Shown in pieces: positions 53,801 to 64,000 of a stretch of 64,000 nucleotides of DNA. The stretch spans positions 4,871,731 to 4,935,730 of the forward strand of contig NW_024881283.1 of assembly GCF_018691265.1 (NCBI RefSeq). Reading direction: 5' to 3'. The translations under genes were made by a program, and so were the position numbers. Under the pieces are notes generated by a model. That model worked only from the letters and a program-made list of their open reading frames with translations, did not search any database and was not told the origin of the DNA. Each line of letters opens with the position of its first letter. Positions within the stretch are counted from its first letter, which is position 1. Source of the stretch: Tyto alba (taxonomy: Eukaryota; Chordata; Aves; Strigiformes; Tytonidae).

Positions 53801-56800
53801 TCTTTGATCACACAGCAGTGATACTTATTTGAGGCTTCACATGAGCTAAGCAGGTACTCTTTTTTTTTTTTTCTGGCCTTTAAGACAGGAGAGCTGGCTA
53901 TGTGCTTTTCTTCACTTAAACACCTTTTATCTGTAGTTTCACAATATTGAATATTTGTGCAGTGTGTTTTGGGGATAGTGGACAGTGCGGAGAGACTGCG
54001 AGGTGGTGTTTGTCATCAGTTCATTACATACATTTTGAACTGCAGCAACATTCTTGATTTGGTAGTAGGTTATGCTGTGAGATAAGCCTGTGTCTAGAAT
54101 AAAAGAGCAGCTGGGTGAGTAGCTAGCTGTAACTTAATCCAGAAGGGTGGGAGGAGGATGGGAACAGAAAGACCTTAGGCAATGGTAGGCACTTAACTTC
54201 AAAAATTGAAGGACTTGAACCAAAAATCTTCGAGTATTGGGAGGTAACAATCTCACTCTACACTTGAGAAAGAAATGATGGTAAGAAATGTTTTGCGCTT
54301 TATCTGATGAGCGTTTAATTATTGCTCTCCGCTGCTGTTCGCTGCATGTTTTAGTGCTGGAGTTTAGTGTAGGTCTGACTGTGGCCAAACAGTGAAATGG
54401 CTACAACCCCCATGGTTTCTTGTAGCAGAGCTATTAAACATCAAAAGCTGAAGTAATAGGTGGTTTACCATGTCCATGTTTATGTCCCCTTGATGCAACT
54501 GATTAGCTCCTAGGCAAGCCCTTGCTTCTTCAGTGACCAGTGCTTCTTTTTAAACAGAGTGGTTGTGACACTGGGCCTAGACATTCTTGTATCTGGTTTA
54601 AAAATAAAACCAAAGAACCCCCCCAAAAACAAACAAATAAAAACCCCACAACCCAAGCAAATAATAAGAGTACCAACTAAGAAACCCCCCACACAACTGC
54701 TTTCCCTTTACTGTGTTCTCATAAATTTATGACTCATTGGCAGCTGGGATGGGGAGTATTGACAGTTTTGATAATGTTTCTGTTGTTTGTTTGGTTGTTT
54801 TTTTTCCCTTCAATTTACCTGGTGCTAGCAGCATTAGAAATGGGAGGATTGAAGCGGTGTGTGTGAGGTGGGCTGTTGCTGCAGCAGCTACGCTGGCACC
54901 TCGGGGTGGCTCGGTGCAGGCTCTGAGCAAAGCCGCACCAGGGCACTGTCAGTGAGATGCAGTTAGACTGTCTGACAGCTTGCCATCCTGCCAAGATGGA
55001 GATGATTTTTTTTTTTGATTTTTGTTTTTTTTTGTTAACCTTCCCCACTCTATTCCAAATCATCATATGATCCTGCCCTTTTGTTCGTGCTATCAGATCC
55101 TCCTGCGAGGCAGTTTAACTCCCTGAGCTGGCAGAAAGCTGCCTGTTCTTTGGGATGGGAGAGCAAAACCTGTACAGCTGCTGGTGGCACTCCAGCTCGG
55201 ATTGCTTGTTGTGTGCTCAACCCTCCCTATCTTGTTTGTTTTTTAGACGGTAACATTTTTTTTAGGGTAGATAACATCTTAGTGTTTGTAAACCTGCAGT
55301 GCTGCCCAAATGTGACTTGTAAATACACGTTCTGCCTTCTCCTACCTGTTGCTGCAGGTAAACTGAGTTCTCCAGCTGCACAGATGGCTTCTTTTATCTC
55401 AATATTTGCCTTGACTGAAGGGGATCAGTTTACTTAATTTGTCTAATTCGTAATCCCATCTCAGTGGGATCTATATGCACAATCTCTGTGGTGGTTGTAA
55501 AATTGTTTTTGTTGATGTGGAAGTTTTCCCGTCTGCCCCCTCCCGCTCTGTTAATTGAATATTGGCCTAACTCTGTAAAAGGGCTTAAAATAATTATTTT
55601 CATACCATAGAGTCAATTTTAATAAAAAAAGGGGAACAAATAAACTAGCTTAGTTCTAAACTGCTGCATATTCTTTTTTTAATGTCCAACCTGAAGAACT
55701 ACATGCTATTCACTTATTTTTTTTTTCTTTTTTTCCATTGCAACTGACAGCTTTCCCTGAGGAAAAATTTATCTTTGCAGCCTGTTGCATAATTCAGTAC
55801 TGATGCTTACTGCTTGCTAAACCTCTAGTTTTGGTTGGAGCAGTACTTGACAAAACAAAGACCCCCATTGCCATCTGTTAATGTTGTCTTTTTGTTTTTT
55901 CCCCTCCCCAATATCTGTAAATACATCTGGAATCTGTATGTAAAATAAACATTTATATTCTGGTTCTTTCTGCTTATGGTACAGAGCTTCCAGTTGGAAA
56001 GTTTGTGCTTCTGGGGCAAAAGATTAAACTGCAGGGACAGAATTGTAATTGTGCAGTAAGGGGGTGTGTGCATGAGATCGTGAGCATTAGAATTTTTTCT
56101 AATCCTTGTCTGTGATTCACTGCAAAACTGTAAGAAGGTGTCTGGGTGCAGTTCTTCAGGATGTTGTTGGTAAGTGGATGTGCTTTCACGCTTAAGAAGG
56201 AGGTAGAGGATAGGTGAAAATAAAGGGCAAAATTAGTCTCAAGTTATGTTCCAGCCAGAGGAAATGGTCTTCTACCTTTTGTGACCCAGTTTTTATGGTC
56301 AGGAAAACTGAAATATTTATTTAAATGAGCAACTGTATATTCCACTCTGTAACACATCTTGTTAACACGTATTATTCGTATGAAGTGTTCTTCTTTCTTA
56401 TCTTTCAGCTAGGAATGTTCACCTGGTTTATGCAGCTATATACCAAGTGTATCTGAACCTGGTGCCTCATGTCTGTGGATGTCCCTTTCCACAACTTTAG
56501 CGTATGATTTTGTTATAAGTGAGATTTGAAAGTATTTCGTAAGACACATCAAGGCTGTGGTGGCAATACTGGTTTAAGGTATTCTTGTTTTTACAGCAGC
56601 CAGGGGCTGTTTGCGGGTGTGTTGCAAACTTCTCCCCTTACCTTCTTGAGCCTTCTCAGCAGCCAAATTGGCAGGCTGCTCTTTGAAAGGGCTCTGACCA
56701 ATTTGCGAGATGGACCTGCAAAAGATTACTCTCTCTGAAGAGGAGCTTTGAGAGGGGCATGTGCTCTTGCACCCGGGACCTGGGCAGAAATATCTTTGCC

Positions 56801-58435
56801 TGGTATTGCTGCTGAAGACAAAGTATTGTTGAAGCATGGCCTTACTCCAGTGAATTCTGCTGGAGCTGCTGGCTTGGAAATGTGTTGTAAATTTTAAAGC
56901 AGTAGAAATGAAAAATCTCATTTTGTTTCCTCTGTTTGTATTGCATGAGAAAGTGAGTATGTCAAAGGATTTAAAACCAAGAAGGGAGATTGAACTTAGT
57001 TACCCCTAGCAGACTTCTTCAGGAGGAGTAACTACTGAGCCTTTATGGGTGTTTGCTTCAGACTTTAGGATTGCTTTAGAACTGTTGAGGTAATCTATTG
57101 CTGTGACTGTACTTGCCAGGCAGTCAGATGCAGATTTCCTCTTAGGTTTGCATTATACTTGATTTTTTTGCTTAAGTTCCATTTTGCCTTTTACCTTAAA
57201 GTAGAAATAAATTTCATAAGTTTAGAATTGACTATTGGTTTCTTGTGCATATCAGGAAAATTTACTAACATTTTGGAAACTCAGGAGCTTACGAAAGGAG
57301 TTTAATTTTCTTATAAACTACATGTTGCTTTTTATTTGAAAAGAAAATAGACTATTTTGCTCATTCTTTCCTGTCTCCTTTCCGCAAGCCCATGCCCCTC
57401 CTTATCCTTTATTGGAGGTGTAACTGCAGAACAGATTGTGTCCTTCTACACTGTAAGATACTGTCAAAGGAAATGGGAAGTGGTTAGTTGCAGCTAAATT
57501 TTTGTTTAATTGGTCCGTATCGCTTTCTTCTTCAAAATGCCTTGAAATGGAATGAGGAGGAGAGTAGTTATTTTTGCTGGGGTGGCAGCAGCAGGAGTGA
57601 AGAAGCTGCATTTTAAGAAATATGAGAATGACAAAAGCTTAAAAAAAAAATCGTAACACACCTGATGTATGTTTATGTTATAAATACTAGAGAGCACTGA
57701 CTTGACTTTCACCTCCTTAACATCACTCCACAGTGCAGATGGAGGAACGGGTTAGTCTGTGTGTTTTGAAATCAGTTTGGTTGATGGGAGTTGCTTGTCC
57801 TTACAGTTGTCCTGAGTTATTTTTGGATTATATAAAAGGGGAGTGGTGCAAGTTTCCCTGCTTTTATCGTGCAGTCGAGAGAATGATGAGCAGTCCTACG
57901 TTGTGTTTACGATGCAATGATAAATCCTAAAGTCACCAAAACATTTCTTAAAAGTGAGTGACGTGCCGATATCTCATGGCGTTTCTTTTCCTGGTTGCAG
58001 GGAAGAAGCAGCTGGAGTAAACACTGTGTTTTCTACTTAGTGTTTGAGAGTTAAAAGAGCAAGTTGAGTCTTGTCCTCTCAGTAGGAAGAAGACAGTAAA
58101 AACCCAGAGGAAGCTTAGCACTTAGATGAAAATCTTTCTTTCTTTGAATTTTAACCTTTCTGAGAGGTTTGGGTGGAAGTGACTTGCTGCTGAAAAAGAT
58201 TGAAACTAGAATGGGATACCTTGTACAGAAAATAGGCAATTAAATGATCTTGCTTGGACAGAGTGTGTGCAAGATACGGAGTTTGTAGCCATGGATGGTG
58301 TGCCAAATGTTGAAGGAGCTGGGGAAGACAAAATTTTGGTGTTTCTGTACTGAAAAGTTCTGATACTCCAGCCAGTGTTTTGAATGAATATTTGATTGTA
58401 GGGAAAGGAAGGAGAGATTTCTTGGACAAAAGGAA

Positions 58436-59084
58436 TACATTCTTTCCAGTGAGGGCTTTGAGACACAGGAAGAGGTTGCCCAGAGTTGTAGATCATAGAA
58501 TCACAGAATGGTTTGGGTTGGAAGGGATCTTCAAAGGTCATCTGGTCCAACCCCCCTGCACTGAGCAGGGCCATCTTCAACTAGATCAGGTTGCTCAGAG
58601 CCCCGTCCAGCCTGCCCTTGAATGTTTTCAGGGATGAGGCATCTACCACCTCTCAGGGCAACCTGTACCACTGTCTCACCACCCTCATCGTGTAAAAAAT
58701 TTCTTCTGTGTATCTAGTCTGAATCTACCCTGTTTTAGTTTAAAACCATTACCTCTTGTCCTGTCACCACAGGCCCTACTAAAAGGTTTGTCCCCATCAT
58801 TTTATAAGCCCATTGAAGTACTGGAAGACCTCAGTAAGGTCTCCCCAGAGCCTTCTCTTCTCCAGGCTGAACACCCCCAACTCTATCAGCTTTTCTTCAT
58901 ATGAGAGGTGTTCCATCCCTCTGATCATTTGTGTAGATGCCCCATCATTGGAAGTGTTCAAGGTCAGGTTGGACGGAGCTTTGAGCAACCTGAAAGATGC
59001 TGAAAAGATGTCCGTGCTCATCAGGGAGGGTGGATGAGATGATCTTTGAAGGTTCCTTCCAACCCCACCCATTCTGTGATTCTA
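58436..59084 (+). mobile_element. CR1 LINE 3' end (plus orientation), interrupted by a second CR1
   Basis: The outer copy is seen at 58436-58493 (GGCTTTGAGACACAGGAAGA, GGTTGCCCAGAG) and resumes at 58932-59084 (CATTGGAAGTGTTCAAGGTC, ATGATCTTTGAAGG) to the terminal TTCTGTGATTCT. The break falls between GTTGTAGAT and the GCCCCATCATTGG block, which are continuous in the fragment at the left edge of the window. Both belong to similar CR1 subfamilies. It lies in PUM1 intron 3. Confidence 0.88.
58494..58931 (-). mobile_element. CR1 LINE 3' end (minus orientation) inserted in the outer CR1
   Basis: The + strand begins CATAGAATCACAGAATGG, the reverse complement of the CR1 3' terminus, and continues through GGTTGGAAGGGATCTTCAAA, ACCTCTTGTCCTGTCACCAC and TCTCCAGGCTGAACACCCCC to a truncated 5' end near CTGATCATTTG. 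The heptamer TGTAGAT occurs at 58487-58493 and again at 58932-58938, flanking the insertion, as a short target-site duplication would. Confidence 0.9.
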
Positions 59085-60104
59085 GACTCTGCATCTGTAA
59101 TGAATACTGAAAGCAGGGTGGGTACAAGTTCTGCACGTCCCTGACACTTCTTGTACAGCTGTTTCACCTGCCCTAGGGATTGGAGTCCGTATGTTCAGGT
59201 AGGGTTGAAGTGCACATACTCTGAAGGACTTTGGAGTACACTGCAGTGTGGTTGGGCATAGAAGGTGGATGAGCTCATCTCATCCTCAATTTGAAAACTA
59301 ATCTGAAGATTTCTGCTTTTGAATTAGTAAGAGGAAGGCTACTGTGAGATGGGAGAGGACATTAGGGTGGGGAAGTTACACAAGTGTATATTTTCAGTAA
59401 AAGAAAAACTGCAGTTTAGTTGAGCAACGTTCATCTGTAAATAAGCTTTGTGTAGCACTGTGGCAGCAAGCAGCACACACAGAGGCTCACAGTTTCTTCA
59501 GCCTTGTAGGAGGATCTCAGCTAGTTCAGAAGTGGTGACCTCTGTGCTGGAGCTCCTGGTGTGTCTGGCACAAGAGGAGTGTGACTGGAACAGGTCATCC
59601 TAAAAGTTGATGTGTTATGTGTTATTTTGAGATGTTGATTCAGCCTCTGTAGGTGAGGATTGCTTTGTTTTACATTCCTGTGTGCTTGTATAGACAACAT
59701 TCAGGTGTATGCATAAAAGTTTCAGTTCAGCTGGAAAATGCCCCCACACCAGCCCTGGATCTGAGCCTACAGTCAGCAGCAGCAGCGGGTTGAGTTGCTG
59801 GGAGCGTGTTTCTGCTGCTGTAAAACTTGCACGTCTGGGTACACATTGAGGTTTGACTGAGAGCCCCTGAAGGAGCAGTGCTTTTGCTCTGAGGTCTGCT
59901 CACACACCGTGTCACCCTCCATCTTGTGCCTGTACAAGTTTTTCTTCCCAAAGGGATTGCACTTATTTTCCCTTGTGGGCGACTGCTGTGTTTAAGTCAT
60001 GGCTGATCTTATTCTCTACTGATCTTGGTGCAAAAGCAGGATTACTTATAGTCAACAGCATCTTTGAGTGTTAATTAACTAGCTGAATATAATTGCTCTC
60101 TTAT

Positions 60105-60244
60105 CTGTGGTGGGGTTTTGGTTTTATTTTGTGTGTGTGTGTGGTTTTTTGTTTGGTGGGTTTTGTTTGTTTTTTTTTTTTTTTTTTTTTGTTTGTTTGG
60201 TTTTATTTTTTTGTTGTTTTGTTTTTTTTTTTTTTTTTTTTTTA
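60105..60244 (+). repeat. T/G-rich low-complexity tract
   Basis: Almost pure T and G for about 140 bases: (GT)n, GGTTTTTTGTTTGG and two long T runs of 20 or more. The sense strand of PUM1 intron 3 is T-rich here. No element body was found next to it. Confidence 0.85.
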
Positions 60245-61642
60245 GAGTTTGGAAGGAATTCTGCTGTTCTGGTGTGGGGTAGAATTGGTATTGCTTTCAT
60301 TATAGTACCTGTCTTCTGTGTAATCTGTCCAGTTACCCACATCTGAACCTTGAGTTTAATCTCGTACATAGAGACCTGCTTCACGATATGTTCCTGAGTA
60401 AACAGATCTTCTTTAAGTTAAAAAAGTAAATGGTGAGCACAACTTCTCTGATTGTCTGTCTTAAACTATTGCACACTGCAAGCTAGGAGCTCTTAAATCA
60501 TTTATGCTTGTTTCATCATCATCCAGCAGCCTATTTACTCTGTTATGCTGTAGTCTTAAATTTGCACGTCATCTGATGGAGTGTAGAGTTATCAGCACTT
60601 CTCATATATAGGAGACATCGATTAATCTGATGATTCTTGTTTGTTCTGTGGTAATTTCAAACAGATGCAAGTACTTGTTAATCTTCCAGTTCCTTTAGTT
60701 TTATTCCGACTTCAGCAGGCAAGGCTCATTTATTTTGTTAATTTGCTATGAATATACTGTTGTTTTCTGTCTGAATTGCATACATCTCATTCAGTCAGAA
60801 GATTTAATTTGAAGATTGTATGCTTGACATCTAAGTCACTTAAGCAGGGCTTGAAATTCCCTCTCGCCATATGTAGATGCTACACGGCAGGTGTTTCCTC
60901 GGTGAGGCTGGTATTTTGAAAATACATCTGCTAAATAGGGCACATTGTTCTTTCTGCCATCTTCTGAACTTCAGAACAATCTTCTTTGGATTCATTCAAG
61001 CCAAGGGTGACTGACTTCTCATTCTCAGTAAATGTATAACCTTTTTTTCTTTTCATCTGATAGGAACAATACATGGTGTGGCAGGTGCAGTGGCCCAGAA
61101 CTGTTCACACTTATTACTGTTTACAAATAACCTTCATAGCATGGGGAGTCCTCAGCAGTCATTAAATAAGTGAGAAGCGAGAGCTCTTGGCACCTCTTGC
61201 TGTTCTGTCCCTGCCAGCATCAGAACCGCAGTATTTGAAGGCATGAATTTGTGCTGGAAATGCTGGGTAGTTTTAGAGGTATCCTCACAGCTCAGGTGGA
61301 AGTCATGATAATGTTCTGATCAGAACGGTTTTTTTCTGATAATATTTTTTTTGCAAGTAGCTCTCATGTCGAGAGGCTGGAGAATGTAAATTGTATGTGT
61401 GTGCTTACATGTGTGAGGTTCATAAAGCATTAAAGAATGTAAGAGGATTGCAGAGATTGAATCATTATCCCAGTTGCTGTATGGCTTTCACCCTAGGAGT
61501 ATATAAATATTTTGATTATAAAGCATGTATCAGTTTGTGTTTAATGATTGATTCATGTTTAGAAGGGAGACGCTTATGGTTTATGTTTGCATTTTATACA
61601 TTTTATACTTATTTTAATCATGCTTTTTTTTTTTAATTGCAG

Positions 61643-61751
61643 CAGCTGTTGCCGGGTAAAAAGTTTTGGGAATCTGATGATTCCAGCAAAGATGGACCAA
61701 AAGGGATATTTCTGGGAGATCAGTGGAGAGACAGTGCTTGGGGAACATCAG
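61643..61751 (+). CDS. PUM1: PUM1 coding exon 4 (residues 145-180 plus one base)
   Basis: This 109-nt exon encodes [20 protein letters not shown] then [16 protein letters not shown] and the first base of an aspartate codon, as in vertebrate PUM1. The donor is GTAGCT, a relatively weak consensus. The acceptor is a tandem GCAGCAG, so a start three bases later would drop Gln145 with no frame change. The next exon was not found in the rest of the window. Confidence 0.96.
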
Positions 61752-64000
61752 GTAGCTCGATTATTTACTTAATTTAGTTGGGGTTGAATACAGAAATGTG
61801 CAACTTGTCTACTCAAAATTGCTGGCCAGTCTGTATGACACAGCTTTTAAAAGATTTTTAAAAACATCTGTGTTACATAATAGAAAACTAATAGAAAACC
61901 CCACATTGCTTTGTGATAGAGTTAAAAGATATCTGTAGTCATAAAAAGATGGTCTAATGTGAACGTGTGTACCCTCATGTTTATATGATTAAAAACTTTA
62001 GATTGTCAGTAACGTTTCAATTTAAACTTTCTGATGTGTTTTCTGCCTTAGGATGAATTACCTGTAAGTTTTTGAACAAAGATATTAAAGAACAGGATTA
62101 GTTAAAAAAAACAACAAAACACCCCACGATTTTTTAAATACTAAACTTACCAACCAAAACCCAGCAACATTCAGTTTAAAAAAGAAAATTAAAAAAAAGT
62201 GATGTTTTGAATTAGTAGTATTAAAGTTTATCTGCAAAGAATTTTGTTCTTGGATGAGAGACTGTCCCATATTTTGAATTTAAGGGAAAAGTGTTCAGGT
62301 TGGTTTTAGTTAAATGGCAAAAAATCACATGCATGTGCTGAATTTGAAATGCTAACCTTTTACTTTTCTGTGCTCTTTATATGTAATGAATATGCTCCTT
62401 AAACACTGCTGAGTATCTCATGCAGTTTCCAAACAACAGCACAGAACTGCAGCTCCAGCGGAGATGTGATTTAGAGCAACTTCGCTGTTGTGTGTGGTTT
62501 TTGTCCTGCCAAAAATCAGTTTTTAGGGTGAAGGTATTGGGATAGTGATAAAGGTGTGGTTTTGTTATTTAAATTTGAAAATGGCTGTGAAAAGGGGATA
62601 AAGCTTCTCAAAATCTGGTTGGCTAAATCTTGCAGTCTGGCTGGGCTGGGCAGAAGTTGGGGAGCTGCAGCCTCCGGCTGTCTGACTTGCCTGTCTGCAG
62701 TGGATCTCCATAGCAGCGCCTGCATCCAGTCCTCAACAACAGTTTGTGCCTGGTTGTATTAAGAAAAATTGAAGTTGAGGGTGGATTAAAGGGCTGAGCC
62801 AGACTCCGAACAGCAGCAGTTGAGAAGAAGACTTTCTCCTTTGCTGCCTCTGTTGTTGGGCTGGTTACATCCACCAGACAGGCAGGGTAGACATCTGGGG
62901 GAGGTAACCTCCTACGCTGGCTGATCACACATCTCTGAGTCAGAGCCCTTCGTCTCATCTCTTCTTTTGTTTATTCTCAATTAATCTTGGGCACCTTACA
63001 GCCTTTATTCCTGAGCCATGGCCTGCACTGGTGTCTGAGTCAGGGAAGTCATAGTTTCCCCTTTTGCTCATCTAAGATGAAGAGAACAGCCATGGTCTGA
63101 GCAGTTGTTCAAGGTCACTGCCCCAGAACAAGAAGCACAACTTGGAGGTGGGGTGCGGAAGTGTCCTTGGCCAGGGGACTAGTTTGTTCCATGAACAGTG
63201 GAACTAATGAAGCCTGCTTTTCTATAAGATGCCCTTCACTCCGTTTTCCTTTCTGTGTCCACAGTATGCACTGCAGTCCTCCCATATGCCTTTGGTTCTT
63301 CATTACTCTACCTTGAAGTTGTAGTTTTAAAGCATTTAAAGCCAGTACTGCTAAAAGAAGCAGTCCCGTCTGATGCAGGCCATTCCTTTCTTCCCCTCCT
63401 GGTGGTACCAGTAGTTATGCAGCAGTGCAATGAAACCTGCTGGGGAACTGATCTGGGTTAAAACTAGCTTTTCTCTTTCCTTTGTTAGCTTTATCCCCAA
63501 AAGGCCTCCCCAGTCTGCCTCACTTCACCACCACATAGATTCTTGTGCTGGCCTGAGGGAGAGCAGGAGGGTGTAGCCAGGAGCAATGCTAGGGTGGAAT
63601 TACTTCTCTTGACAGCTTATGCCTGCTTTATAAGGAAGCTACAGTATCAATATAAATGTGTCTTCCACCATCCTTAGTAACTACTGTATCTGCTGCCTAT
63701 TATGTTTGACTCACTGACTATTGCCAGTCTGAGCAGCCAGGAGCAGAGAACTCCTTCCCTTCCCTTGTTGGGGTTGTAGGGTCACTTTCTCCTGCCCAGC
63801 CAGCAATTTTTGCAGAGCTTGTAAGACCTGGAGACATGTATCCTGAGTCTATTTTGGTTGGATCTCAAACCTTCGTGCAGCAGGGATGTTAAAGGGATGG
63901 GGCTGGAGACTGAGGAAGAAAAATTAAGTTTTCAAAAACTTTTTCTTGAGGAAGTAGCAGTTAAGAGAAACTCTGATCATGACATGAATGTGGCAGTTCA
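61752..64000 (+). other. PUM1: PUM1 intron 4, 5' part
   Basis: AT-rich intron start with no recognisable exon. The expected continuation DHSVSQPIMVQRRP was looked for and not seen, so exon 5 lies beyond position 64000. No repeat family is identified. Confidence 0.8.

Overview
The window is genomic DNA from an amniote, most likely a bird. It carries two recognisable protein-coding genes in tandem on the + strand: the 3' part of NKAIN1 on the left and the 5' part of PUM1 on the right. The order and orientation, NKAIN1 followed by PUM1, match the known vertebrate synteny (human chr1p35). The avian call rests on CR1 LINE fragments as the only recognisable interspersed repeats, very short NKAIN1 introns, a GC-rich left half with long G homopolymers like avian microchromosomes, and no mammalian SINEs. 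A crocodilian or turtle cannot be strictly excluded. No bacterial operon, phage, CRISPR array or other prokaryote-like system is present.

Layout. 1-3994 is the end of NKAIN1 intron 1, starting inside two tandem CR1 fragments. 3995-13544 holds NKAIN1 coding exons 2-7, residues 19-207 by the human-like numbering; exon 1 lies upstream of the window. The last exon contributes only ten coding bases, then a 3'UTR of about 2.2-2.7 kb that contains a (GGGAT)n repeat. From about 15.8-16.2 kb to 30.4 kb lies a gene desert with a 24-bp minisatellite (17446-18332), an AT-rich repeat patch (19455-19790) and several AT-rich islands that could be regulatory. A CpG island at about 30.4-31.7 kb holds the PUM1 promoter and non-coding exon 1. 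PUM1 coding exons 2, 3 and 4 (residues 1-180) lie at 35316-35678, 50721-50789 and 61643-61751, separated by long AT-rich introns. The PUM homology domain is encoded beyond the right edge.

The two genes are not known to act together. NKAIN1 is a neuronal four-pass membrane protein that interacts with the Na,K-ATPase. PUM1 is a widely expressed RNA-binding translational repressor. Base composition changes sharply at the PUM1 promoter, from GC-rich with minisatellites on the left to AT-rich with homopolymer T tracts on the right.

The more interesting observations are: the NKAIN1 stop codon TGA embedded in the intron 6 donor; two minisatellites with unit lengths divisible by three (18 and 24 bp) that leave most frames open without coding; the 24-bp array, whose unit-to-unit variation falls mostly at three CpG sites; a G-quadruplex-prone repeat in the NKAIN1 3'UTR; a tandem NAGNAG acceptor at PUM1 exon 4; a four-codon upstream ORF overlapping a YY1-like motif; and a CR1 inserted into another CR1 with a visible 7-bp flanking repeat. 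I found no convincing new gene system.
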